This document shows positions 23,335 to 34,000 of a stretch of 64,000 bases of DNA, one piece after another. The notes beneath the pieces were generated by a model that was not told where the DNA came from, searched no databases, and was given only the letters and a program-made list of their open reading frames with translations. How positions within the stretch are numbered: the stretch's first letter is position 1; each line of letters starts with the position of its first letter. The stretch lies in NCBI GenBank assembly GCA_035547915.1, contig DASZTS010000108.1, positions 1 through 64,000 of the forward strand, in the 5' to 3' direction. The stretch comes from DASSFG01 sp035547915. GTDB taxonomy: Bacteria; Planctomycetota; Planctomycetia; Pirellulales; JAICIG01. The position numbers were made by a program, and so were the translations under genes.

Positions 23335-26300
23335 CTAACGCGAGCTTCGTATCTTTGTCCCACCACCGCCCATGACGGAAGCGCCGGCGGGAGACGGACT
23401 CCCGTTGGTGGGCGAAGAGGCAGCGTCCGGCGCGGGAGCGGCGACTTTTTTCGTGTTAACCGCTTGTTGGATCTGGGCTGCTGTTCCGGGACTGGGAACA
23501 CGTAGGACTCGCACAACGGGCCGCATCGGTTTGGCGTCGGCATCCAGGTCGGCCACCATCTTGAGCACTTCCGACAGGATGATTTGTGGGGCCGAGATCA
23601 CGACACCGTTGGATCGTTCGTCGACACCGACGGAGAGCATCCCTTTGAAACGGGGCACGACCTCCGATTTGGTCGGATCGTCGGTCAGATAGCTGAACAT
23701 GGCCGAATAGAAGTTCTCGTTATTGTTCCGCTCGCGACCCTGCTGCTGTTGTTGGGGCTGGTTGCCGAGGAGTGCCTTATCGTTCGGGCTGAGGAGATCG
23801 CGATAGACGTCCTTGACGATGTCCGCCACCTCCTTGGCCTTCGCGTACCGCAATGACACACGCTTGGTGCGGCGAACCGATTCGCTGTTGGGCGGTTCGG
23901 CGCGGTCGTAGCGGTCGATCAGATCTTCGATCTCCGCGAGCTGCGTGGCATCGGCTCCTTGCACCAACACGGTGTTGGTTACAGGGTCGGCCACGAAGTT
24001 CAGCGGCCGGCGACGAGAGAGCGAAGTCCGCGCTTGTTGGTTCGACGCGCCGCCGCGGTAGCCGTTCCAGAACATGTCGAACACCTCGTTCCGGCTGTTC
24101 GAGTCCTTGCTCATGTCGGCCTTGAAGATGTCTTTGAGCAACGACACCATGTCTTTCGCGTAGGTATGCTTGAGCGTGAAGAACTCATAACCGGTCTTCG
24201 GCGGCATGACGTTGTTGAGCAACTCCTCCAGGCGATCCAGCGCGTCGGTGTCGGACGACGAGAGGAGCAACCCCTGTGGACCGAGCGTGATGCGAATCGG
24301 CGCGTGTGCGCGTCTCGGCAGATCGGCCGAGTTTGCTGTCGACTCGTCGTCGGCGGCGGGGATGCCTTGTTCCTCGAGCATGCGACGGCGCATCGACTTG
24401 CTCGGAATCTCGTTCACCTGGTCGCCCACTTTTTTATCGTCGGCCGAGTTCTCCTTCATTTCCGCGTCAGCACCATCCGAGCCTTCGGCAACCGGCGCTT
24501 TGGACTCGTCGGCTTCCTTAGCCGGGGTATCGGCGACCGCGTCACTCTCGACCGCCTTATTCTCCGATTCGTTGTTCTCGGGTTCCTTGACCGGTTGCTC
24601 GGATGATGGAACTTCCGGTTCGGTACCCTTATCGCCCTCACCAGCCTGAGCGCCCATTTTGGGCTCGTCGTCATTGGTCTCTTCCGGGTCGAGGCTGTCG
24701 TCAGCCACGGCGGACGGCGGAATGACTCGATCTTGCGCCAAACGAAATCGCGAATTCGTCGTCGACCGCTGGGCCGATCGGCCACCGCGCTGTTGGCGCT
24801 GAGGCCGCTCGGTCGGTGCCGCGGCGGGCGCCGATGTGGGTGCTCGTCGGCGGCCCGCCCCCGAGTCCTCATCGGGTTTCGAGCGGCGGCGCGCCGGTTC
24901 CAAGGCACTGGGGTCGATCTCGATTTCGAGCGGGTTCGGCAAGACCGATTGCCAAAGCTGCTGCGCTTTCTGGAGCGCGTCTTTCATCTCGGTCCCGGGC
25001 ATGGCAGGCACGACCCGCGTCGTGGTGCCGTAGCGCTGGTCCGCGGGGATTTCTCCCAACTTGACCAGCAATGCCCGCACTTCGGCCAGCTCGACGTCGT
25101 TGGCACGCAGCAGCAGGCGGTTCCGCTCGACGTCGGCCTCGACCCAGAATTTGTCGGAGGAGTCCTGTTGCTGTTGGCTGCTGTCGAAGAACGGAAATCC
25201 GTATCGCCTCCGGCTATTCTCTTCCGGTTTTTCCGGGCCGTTCATGAGCGTAATGATCGAGCCGGCCACATACTCGGCGCTGAGCGTGCGCAGTTGAATG
25301 ACTTCGAACTTGCGGCTCGCCCCGTCGAGCCGCTCGACGAGATCGGTGATCAGCATGTGGTCGGCCAGCGGAGCGTAGACAACCAGCGCGTTCTTCTTGG
25401 CGTCGATCTCGAGCTTGGCTGTCGGGTCGAGACTACCCAGTTCCTTGAGCACCTTGACCATGGTCTCGGGCTGCAATCCCGACAGGCGATATACCTTCAA
25501 ACGCTGCGCGTCGGCGAACGAGCCTTTGCCGTGCCCTTGCGGCACGTCAACCGCTTCGATGGCCTGCTCGATGACGCCCATCTTGTCGGGTGGAGCGTTC
25601 GCCAGGATGCTGTTCTCGCGCACGTTCACGGCCAGAAAGACGGTATTCTCTTTCTTGCCCAATTGAGCCATGCCTTGCCCGCCGCCGCGTTCGCCGCCGC
25701 CCTGGGCCATCATCATGGCTTGCATGAGTTGTCGCGGGTCGACGGCCCCGGCTGCCTGCTTCGTCTCGATACCCAGGAGCGTGTTGAGCGTGTCAAGTAC
25801 CTCTTCGGCGCGGGTGAAGCGCAGTTTGAATTCGCGCACCAACCGCTGTTGGCCGGCGTCGGATTGTTCTTCGCTGAGCAGTTCGCGAATGCGTCGCAGA
25901 TTGCCCGCCGTGTCGTACACATCGAGCCGATTGGTCGCCTTGAGTGGTGTGACCTTGCCGAAGGTCGACACCAGCGATTCGATCTCTTTCGCCGCCTGTT
26001 CGGCCACCAGCCAGTCGAGATCGAAGAACGTGCGCACGACGTCGTAGGTGCCACGTTCATCGAGTTCGCTGGGGGTGACCCGCGGCAATAGGCTGCTGTC
26101 GAGCTTTCTCAGGTTCACCACGATGAGCAGCTCGCCGTTGCGCAGGACCGTAAAGCCCTTGCTCAACAGATACGAGTTCAACAGGTTGCGCACCTCGTCG
26201 ACGGTGTAACGTCCGCGCGTTGTCAGATCGACATAACCTGCCGGCGCTTCCTCCCATTGCAGGCTCATGTCGGAGATATCGGCCAGCCACTCGAGCACCG

Positions 26301-26697
26301 ACGGCCAAGGTTGTCCCTTGAAGCTGAAGGAGATCTTGCCGTCGTCGCCGGGCGCAATGTCGAGTTCCCGTGGATCGGCCGGCCGATCCGGCATCAACGG
26401 CCGCTGTATCGGCGCGGGCCCTTCGTCTTTCTTCTCTTCCGACTTCTTCTCGTCGTCCTTCTTATCTTTGTCCTTGTCGTCGTCCTTCTTATCCTTGTCC
26501 TTGTCGTCGTCGGCCTTCTCTGCGGCCGGCTGCCCGCCGCCCATGTCGATCCGGCCACCGCCGCCGTAACCTCCCCCTCCTGGAAACCCTCCTCTCCGAC
26601 GCCCCGGCTGGGCTTGGAGTTGAGGCACGTCGCCCAACAGAACGATCGCGGCGGCAATCAAGAGGGCCAGGAGCGAAACAAGGCGATAATTGCGCAT
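23335..26697 (-). CDS. Secretin N-domain repeat protein without a pore domain
   Basis: A 1120-residue exported protein. A signal peptide (residues 1-29) precedes a Gly-rich stretch and a lysine/aspartate block encoded by a short tandem repeat. The body is an array of ring-building N1-type domains as in type II/III secretion secretins: VYRLSGLQPETMVKVLKEL with ALVVYAPLADHMLITDLVE; IQLRTLSAEYVAGSIITLM; a late pair with FFTLKHTYAKDMVSLLK and NTVLVQGADATQLAEIEDLI, then VSLRYAKAKEVADIV. A 200-residue acidic, disordered linker separates the two groups. No C-terminal secretin beta-barrel is seen. It lies 12 bases downstream of the sulfatase-modifier-like gene. Such proteins are frequent in planctomycetes; function unknown. 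Confidence 0.78.
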   Translation of the reverse strand: MRNYRLVSLLALLIAAAIVLLGDVPQLQAQPGRRRGGFPGGGGYGGGGRIDMGGGQPAAEKADDDKDKDKKDDDKDKDKKDDEKKSEEKKDEGPAPIQRPLMPDRPADPRELDIAPGDDGKISFSFKGQPWPSVLEWLADISDMSLQWEEAPAGYVDLTTRGRYTVDEVRNLLNSYLLSKGFTVLRNGELLIVVNLRKLDSSLLPRVTPSELDERGTYDVVRTFFDLDWLVAEQAAKEIESLVSTFGKVTPLKATNRLDVYDTAGNLRRIRELLSEEQSDAGQQRLVREFKLRFTRAEEVLDTLNTLLGIETKQAAGAVDPRQLMQAMMMAQGGGERGGGQGMAQLGKKENTVFLAVNVRENSILANAPPDKMGVIEQAIEAVDVPQGHGKGSFADAQRLKVYRLSGLQPETMVKVLKELGSLDPTAKLEIDAKKNALVVYAPLADHMLITDLVERLDGASRKFEVIQLRTLSAEYVAGSIITLMNGPEKPEENSRRRYGFPFFDSSQQQQDSSDKFWVEADVERNRLLLRANDVELAEVRALLVKLGEIPADQRYGTTTRVVPAMPGTEMKDALQKAQQLWQSVLPNPLEIEIDPSALEPARRRSKPDEDSGAGRRRAPTSAPAAAPTERPQRQQRGGRSAQRSTTNSRFRLAQDRVIPPSAVADDSLDPEETNDDEPKMGAQAGEGDKGTEPEVPSSEQPVKEPENNESENKAVESDAVADTPAKEADESKAPVAEGSDGADAEMKENSADDKKVGDQVNEIPSKSMRRRMLEEQGIPAADDESTANSADLPRRAHAPIRITLGPQGLLLSSSDTDALDRLEELLNNVMPPKTGYEFFTLKHTYAKDMVSLLKDIFKADMSKDSNSRNEVFDMFWNGYRGGASNQQARTSLSRRRPLNFVADPVTNTVLVQGADATQLAEIEDLIDRYDRAEPPNSESVRRTKRVSLRYAKAKEVADIVKDVYRDLLSPNDKALLGNQPQQQQQGRERNNNENFYSAMFSYLTDDPTKSEVVPRFKGMLSVGVDERSNGVVISAPQIILSEVLKMVADLDADAKPMRPVVRVLRVPSPGTAAQIQQAVNTKKVAAPAPDAASSPTNGSPSPAGASVMGGGGTKIRSSR
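26461..26514 (-). repeat. 27-base tandem repeat encoding a Lys/Asp block
   Basis: Two adjacent near-identical 27-base units (CTTATCTTTGTCCTTGTCGT and the following seven bases) encode the alternating Asp-Asp-Lys-Asp-Lys-Asp-Lys-Lys block near residues 62-79 of the secretin-like protein. Slippage here could change the charge of the linker. Confidence 0.7.
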
Positions 26698-26709
26698 GCA
26701 GCTTTTCCT

Positions 26710-27813
26710 CTACGCGGCGCGCGATGGCATGGGTAGATGCGACGCAGGATGAGAAACCAGATAAATCCGGCCAAATGAGAGGCCCGATGCCGTTCCCGCC
26801 GACCGATCTATTGTAGTTATCGGCCCGTGCTGCTGCCATCGCGACCGGGCCGAAATCCGGCTGGCGGAGGGGCGAAGGCCGCCATTCGGTGTGGGCGGTT
26901 GGCGGCGATACAGGGGGCGTGATTCCATCAACCGGTCGCCTGAACCGCTTGCTTCTTCGCGGGCCAGCACGCACCTCAGGCCGACGGCGTCGTCTCGCAA
27001 CGTGGCGTCGGCACCTCGGCGGCTGGTACTGGTGAGTCGATCGGCCGGGTCCTTCCAGCTTCCACCGCGTAGGACGCGCCGGCCGTCGTCACCGGCGGCC
27101 CACGCCGACCCGTCGGCCGGTGCACCGGCGTAGCTGTCGTGCCAGCGGTCGGAACACCATTCCCAGAGATAGCCGTGAACGTCGTACAACTTCCAGTTGT
27201 TCGCCTTCTTGGCCCCGACCGGCGGATCGTTGCCGGCCGCGTTGCCGTGGAACCAGCCATAGTCGCCGAGTTTTTCGGCGTCGTCGCCGAAGGAATAGCG
27301 GCCGGTGGAACCGGCTCGCGCGGCGTACTCCCACTCGGCCTCCGACGGCAGGCGAACGACCTCGTCGTTTCCGATCAACTGGGCGCGGCGCATGGCCGTC
27401 GTGGCTCGGCGGCAGAAATCGAGGGCGTCGTCATAGTTGACCATTTCCACCGAGTTGCGCTTACCCTTCCAGCGGCTCGGATTGTTGTCCATGACGGCTT
27501 CCCATAGGTTCTGCGGCACCTCATAGCGGGCAACCGCGAAGCGATGCGCGATCGAAACCTTGTGGGCAGGTCCCTCGTGCTGAGCGGCCTTGTCGGCTGG
27601 TGTCTTGTCCGCGCCGGACGGGTTGTCGGCACCCATCGTGAACGAGGCAGGAAACTGGCCCTCTCCCGGTGTCAGCGGCACGAACTCGTCGCGGAACGTC
27701 TTCAACAGAGCGAGCCGGGCCGCTTGCGCATCGTCACCGCTAGCATTGGTGGCAAAGGCCAAGATCAGGGTTACAAACAGGCATCGCGCGGCCGCTTTCG
27801 AGGAGCAGAGCAT
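26710..27813 (-). CDS. Sulfatase-modifying-factor (FGE-type) domain protein
   Basis: A 367-residue exported protein of the formylglycine-generating-enzyme/SUMF1 family (DUF323). A signal peptide (LCSSKAAARCLFVTLILAFA) precedes the FGE fold, seen in SFTMGADNPSG, HRFAVARYEVPQNLWEAVM, RLPSEAEWEYAARAGS, LYDVHGYLWEWCSDRW and RRVLRGGSWKD, ending with GLRCVLAREE near residue 300. The two catalytic cysteines of true FGE are not both present, so it is more likely a binding member of the family. The last 70 residues are basic, proline-rich and outside the family, possibly a readthrough into spacer. The ATG at 27813 is preferred over a TTG at 27828. It is followed by the secretin-like gene. Confidence 0.82.
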   Translation of the reverse strand: MLCSSKAAARCLFVTLILAFATNASGDDAQAARLALLKTFRDEFVPLTPGEGQFPASFTMGADNPSGADKTPADKAAQHEGPAHKVSIAHRFAVARYEVPQNLWEAVMDNNPSRWKGKRNSVEMVNYDDALDFCRRATTAMRRAQLIGNDEVVRLPSEAEWEYAARAGSTGRYSFGDDAEKLGDYGWFHGNAAGNDPPVGAKKANNWKLYDVHGYLWEWCSDRWHDSYAGAPADGSAWAAGDDGRRVLRGGSWKDPADRLTSTSRRGADATLRDDAVGLRCVLAREEASGSGDRLMESRPLYRRQPPTPNGGLRPSASRISARSRWQQHGPITTIDRSAGTASGLSFGRIYLVSHPASHLPMPSRAA

Positions 27814-27917
27814 AGTGCTATCAGCCAATTAACCAGAACGACTGAAGGTCAACGCAGACTTAGTGTTAGCATATCAAGCGAGCCGGCCTGCTTGTACCTG
27901 GCGCGGCTCGAATAAGT

Positions 27918-27946
27918 TTGACAATCGGCGGCCTCCTTCCTACACT
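27918..27946 (+). promoter_or_regulatory. Strong sigma-70-type promoter
   Basis: TTGACA (27918-27923, exact consensus), 17-base spacer, TACACT (27941-27946, four of six). Initiation would fall near 27952, giving a short transcript that meets the terminator at 28016-28058. Confidence 0.7.
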
Positions 27947-27951
27947 GCAAG

Positions 27952-28058
27952 ACACGATTTTTTCCAGCTTGCCGAGACCGTTTCTCGCAAGTTTTTCGAC
28001 TGGATCGGCCATGAGAGCCCCTGAGCGCCCCGATGCGGCGCCCAGGGGCTTTTATTTT
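27952..28058 (+). ncRNA. Candidate small RNA or transcription-attenuating leader, about 105 nt
   Basis: Between the promoter at 27918 and the response-regulator gene lies a non-coding stretch that folds into two hairpins. The first, 27966-27993, pairs AGCTTGC and GAGA on the left (one bulged C) with TCTCGCAAG on the right and is followed by TTTTT. The second is a long GC-rich terminator hairpin. No open frame with a ribosome site is present. It may be a free-standing small RNA, or a leader that terminates early to control the NtrC-type activator whose GTG start is 40 bases beyond. No known RNA family was recognised. Confidence 0.55.
28016..28058 (+). terminator. Rho-independent terminator
   Basis: The arm AGCCCCTGAGCGCC (28016-28029) and the arm GGCGCCCAGGGGCT (28037-28050) pair in 13 of 14 positions around a 7-base loop, and TTTATTTT follows directly. 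This is the clearest intrinsic terminator in the window. There is no plus-strand protein gene upstream of it. Confidence 0.85.
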
Positions 28059-28096
28059 GTCCCGATCGGTCTGGCCCCGTTCCTAGGAGACTGCGA

Positions 28097-29596
<1,500 letters not shown>

Positions 29597-29661
29597 AGCC
29601 CCCTGTGCCGGTCGCTCGACAGCCGACCGAGACTTCCGGTTGGAGTAAGGAACTCCCGCTG

Positions 29662-30087
29662 TTACCGCTCGGCAACGTTCGCCGCCGGTGGAATCGGCCG
29701 CAGGTAGGGTGTGATCTTCTCGAGGGTCTTGGGACCGATCCCGCGCACGCGGCGCAGGTCGGTGTGATCGAGAAAAGGGCCTCGCTCCGAGCGGGCCTCC
29801 ACGATCCGTCGAGCAAGCGTCTCACCGATGCCGGGAAGCTGGGCCAGTTCGGGCCAGTCCGCTCGGTTGACGTCGACCAGGAACTGCGCCGATTGCTTTG
29901 GCGCACGCTCGAGCTCGATCAACCGACCGTCACCACCCCCCTGGTAATACCACCAGGCGGTCAGGGAGAGCAGCGCCACGAGAACGAGCGCCCCGACCGT
30001 GGCCTGATCGGTCCGCTTCAACAGCCAGGCGGGCGTCTCATGTTGGTCGGCGGTCGGCCCTCGTTTGGTTGACATGGCGTTGCGCAT
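29662..30087 (-). CDS. ComEA-like helix-hairpin-helix protein
   Basis: A 141-residue protein with one membrane segment (ATVGALVLVALLSLTAWWYY, about 29-48) and a C-terminal pair of helix-hairpin-helix motifs: DVNRADWPELAQLPGIGETLARRIVEAR and TDLRRVRGIGPKTLEKI. This is the plan of ComEA, the DNA receptor of natural transformation, although many bacteria use similar small HhH proteins for other tasks. An ATG at 30075 is an alternative start. The gene is divergent from nadC, with only 20 bases between the two starts. No other competence gene is in the window. Confidence 0.8.
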   Translation of the reverse strand: MRNAMSTKRGPTADQHETPAWLLKRTDQATVGALVLVALLSLTAWWYYQGGGDGRLIELERAPKQSAQFLVDVNRADWPELAQLPGIGETLARRIVEARSERGPFLDHTDLRRVRGIGPKTLEKITPYLRPIPPAANVAER

Positions 30088-30107
30088 TATCCAGAATTCG
30101 CTTGCCG

Positions 30108-31037
30108 ATGGCCACTAGAGACTACTGTCAGATCGAGTGGGATGCCGACGTCGAGGACGATTGTCGGCAATTGATCCGGTTGGCCGTCCGCGAGGATCTG
30201 CAACGGCTTTACGACTGGACCACGGTCTCGCTCGTACCCGAAGCAACCCTGGGGCGGGCACGGATTGTGGCGCGAAAGCCGGGGATCATCGCCGGTCTGC
30301 CGGCCGCTCTGGTAACGCTCGAAGAATACGACCCGCAGATCCGCTGCCAAACCGTCATCGCCGACGGCGAGCCCGTTGCGGCCGGCCAAGCCATCGCGGA
30401 AATCTCCGGCCCCGCCCGCAGCCTGCTCGCGGCGGAACGGCCCTTGTTGAATCTGCTCGGCCATCTCGCGGGAATCGCCACCTACACGCGACGGTTCGTC
30501 GAGGCCGTGGCCGGCACGCGAGCACGCATTTACGACACGCGCAAGACCACGCTTGGTTGGCGACGGCTCGAAAAATACGCCGTCCGCGCGGGCGGCGGTT
30601 ACAATCATCGGTTGGGGCTCTGCGACGGCATCTTGATCAAGGATAATCACCTGGCTTTGGGCGCCGATGCGAGCGCGGGCTACTCACCGGCCGAAGCCGT
30701 CCGGCGTGCACACCGCTTCCTCGGCCAGCTCGGCGAAAACGATCCTCACCGGCACATGCTGATCGAAGTCGAAGTCGACTCGCTCGACCAGCTTCGCGAC
30801 GTCCTGCCCACCGAACCGGATATCGTCCTGTTGGACAACATGCCGCCCGACACGCTGCGCGAAGCGGTAGCCCTGCGCGACGCATTGGCCCCCGCGGTCG
30901 ATCTCGAAGCATCCGGCGGCATCAACCTAGCCACCGTCGCTGCCGTCGCCGCGAGCGGAGTCGACCGAATCAGCGTCGGCGCGCTGACTCACTCCGCAGA
31001 GTGGCTCGACATCGGCCTCGACTGGCTCGTGGATTGA
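30108..31037 (+). CDS. nadC: Nicotinate-nucleotide pyrophosphorylase (carboxylating)
   Basis: A 309-residue quinolinate phosphoribosyltransferase that makes nicotinate mononucleotide from quinolinate and phosphoribosyl pyrophosphate, the third step of de novo NAD synthesis. Family signatures are AAERPLLNLLGHLAGIAT, RIYDTRKTTLGWRRLEKYAVRAGGG (given here in pieces), HRLGLCDGILIKDNH, the metal-binding IEVEVDSLDQL and DIVLLDNMPP, ending with EASGGINL and DRISVGALTHSA. The ATG at 30108 was chosen by alignment with the family; the open frame continues upstream to 29898 but overlaps the divergent ComEA-like gene. nadA and nadB are not in the window. Confidence 0.94.
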   Translation: MATRDYCQIEWDADVEDDCRQLIRLAVREDLQRLYDWTTVSLVPEATLGRARIVARKPGIIAGLPAALVTLEEYDPQIRCQTVIADGEPVAAGQAIAEISGPARSLLAAERPLLNLLGHLAGIATYTRRFVEAVAGTRARIYDTRKTTLGWRRLEKYAVRAGGGYNHRLGLCDGILIKDNHLALGADASAGYSPAEAVRRAHRFLGQLGENDPHRHMLIEVEVDSLDQLRDVLPTEPDIVLLDNMPPDTLREAVALRDALAPAVDLEASGGINLATVAAVAASGVDRISVGALTHSAEWLDIGLDWLVD

Positions 31038-31086
31038 CTATCCGAGCCCATCGTCACTCTTCTGTCAGGTCGGAAAGCCGAGCAGC

Positions 31087-34000
31087 CTATTCGAGCGAGC
31101 GGACAACGAACTTCTTCACCTCGAGAACGGATTCGTTCGCCAACAAAAAGACGAAACCCGGCTTGAGCGGCAAGGCACTTCTCGTAACAGTAGACGTCGG
31201 GTTGGGATCGACGTACGCGAGCGCACCATCGGCGAAGACGCTCTGTGTCAGCGGAGTGATGACAAACCGCAGGGTGTGCCATTGATTCTGCGGAACGGTC
31301 CATTTCCAGTTCCAATTCCAATTGTGCGTCATGAGGCGGATGTCGGGGGTGGTCGACCGTGCCACGATCGTAACCTCGATCGACCCGCCAAATTCCACGG
31401 CGGTCTCCAACCCGCCGCGGCCGTCGAGCCGCACGATGTCGCCGGTAACCTGGCCCGTCAATTGGTTCCGCCAGGCGAATAATTCCCAATTCGGCAATCC
31501 TTCGTCGCTGGCCAACAGGGTCCTGATCCGGTCCGCGGATCGGGCTCGCTCCACATCCGCCAAGAACCGATGGGCCATGCCGTACCAGTGGGCGGCGCGC
31601 ATGTGCAAATAGTGTCGCGCGGGCCAGGGCTCCTGCTCCGCGCGCGACCACCAGCCGTCGGCCGTGGCGAGTTGCTTCGACGTTTCAGCCGGCGGCGAGG
31701 CCACGAATCGGTTACGCATCGCCGGCTGACCATTGCCGGCGGACGCCCCTCCGAGCGCCAGTTCGTCACGGGCGAGCTGGCGCCAAGCGGTATCCTCGGC
31801 CTTGGCCAACTTGGGCAAGGCTGCGCGCCAGTCGCCCGCGGCGCACAGTTCATAATGGCCGACGGTAAAGTTCGCCTGGGGATCGTCGGCCGATGTTTTC
31901 AGTGTTTCGCGCGCGGCAGCTACGGCGTCGAGCTCGCCGGCGAGCTTGACCGCGTCGTTGGCACGATTGGTGATCTGTTTTTGCAGCGCCCGATCTTTGG
32001 TTCGCTTGCCGAAGCTCTGCGCCTGCGCCGCCGTCTTCTTCACCAGCGCGGCATCGCCGTCCGCCAAGGCCAACGCCAGCAGGCGGCACGCGGCGTCGGC
32101 CATCTCCCAAGCCCGCTCAGGCGATTTGATCGTCTTACCCATCTCGGCCAACGACTCATTGCGCCGCGTCAAGCGATCGACCTCGAAGGACTGCGCGAGC
32201 TGGTCGATGGTCTGCCAGGCTAGATCGATATCGCCGGCCGCTTCGGCCAGATCGATCGCCTGATTCAACAAAACGTAGGCCTTTGCGCCCCGCGCATCGT
32301 CCGCCAGGGCCTTTTGGGCAAGCTCGCGAACGAGGGTTCGTTTCTGCTCGGGTGCCTTCGCCGCCATGATCCGCGCGCTGAATTCTTTCTGCACCTCCGG
32401 CCGCGCTTTCTTGAGCGTCTCGTCGTCGGGCACGGCGAGACGCTCGATGCTGGGCTTGGCATTGTCCGACGCGAGTTCGGCGAACTTGCGTGCAGGCGGC
32501 GTCGCGTTCGGCGATTCGGATGGCTTCGGAGGAGGCGTCGTTTCGCTCTCGGATTCGCCGCCGAGTGGTGTCAGTTCGATCTTCGTCAGCCGGTACCGCG
32601 AGAACCAATTCCCCAAATAGATGCGGTCTCGGTAGCGAGGGCCTTCGGACGAACTGATCCGGCCAAGGTCGCCCGTCCAATCGAGGATCGGATGACCGTC
32701 GCATGCCAGTTGCACATGTTTGTCACGCACGGTGATCGCGACCGAGTGCGGCTTGCCATCGGCGAAAATTGACGCTTCGCGTCGGCTTTCGTTCGTAGCG
32801 AAATCCTTGCCGTCGATCATTTGCAGTCCCGCCAACGTGCCCTGGCCCCCGTCGATAATGAGTTCCGCGACCTTGCCACCGACCGGCAGGGCGAAGGCGA
32901 GGCAATCGTTCCCCGCTTCGCGCTGGGCGACGACGTCGAGCCGGTATTCGGAGGGCACGACGACGGGGAGCCGAACTTGCAACGGGCCTCGGTCCGACTC
33001 GGGTGTCACGAGCGCGGCACCGTCGTACGTCCAGTCACCGTGCAACCGGTCGCGATCAAGATCGATCGATTTGAGCACGTCGACTGGCCCGGCCGAGTCC
33101 TTTGCGACAAGCACGGGCGACTTCTCTTGGGCCAGCGGCACAAGCTCCACTTTGCTGATCCGGTAGGGCCGGTTGTACGACTGCAAATAGAGCCGGTGAG
33201 GATCGCGGATTTCCCACGTCGGAGGAACCGACAGGGACCGGGCGTCTCCCGACCAACGACAAATCTCCGCACCATCGCGCAGCACCCGCACGCTGGAAGG
33301 CCGCACGACGTAGGTGAGCGTATTCGGCCGGCCCTGTTCGAGCATGTCGATCAGCCGCCAGGGCTTTGTCGGATTGTCGTCTTCCATCGGCCAGATACCG
33401 TCTACCACCGCCAGACCCGACGTGCCATCCGCGCCGCCGTCGATGTTCGCCAACACCTGGCGCCCGCCGACGACCAGTCCGGCGTTCACATCGCGCAATT
33501 CGGTCTCCGGTTCGGCGACGACCGTCAGAGCATATTCGCCGGGCACGTCGAACGGGATCTCGATGCGCGCCGCCACCTCACCGGGCGCCAGCAACCGGCC
33601 GTCCTTCCTGGTCCACAGCCCCCATACCGCGTCTCGCTGCTCATCGATCTTGTCCAGCAGATCGACCGGCGGGCCGGCCGCTTCCGGCAAACGCGGATCG
33701 ACGGTCAGGAGCTGCGAGTTCCAGGCATAGTGAAAATGCTCCCCGGTGACCGTGCGGTAGCGCACCCAAAGCACCTTGAATGTACCGCCATGAATGCCGT
33801 CTTTCGCCAATTCGTCGGCTGTCGCCGCGGCAAACTGATCGGCATTCACCGATAGCCGGCCGTCGCGAACGTATCGACCGGCCTCCGTCAACACGTCGAC
33901 GAACGTATGGCCCGCGCCATAACGGGCTTCGAGCAGTTCGAATCCCTCGGGGGACTCCAGCGGAGGAGCCAGGGCGCGGCCGTCGAGATAGACGAAATGG

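Noticed and set aside
24733..26091. 452-codon plus-strand open frame opposite the secretin-like gene
   Set aside because: Antisense to a gene with signal peptide and N-domains; no ribosome site or family trace.
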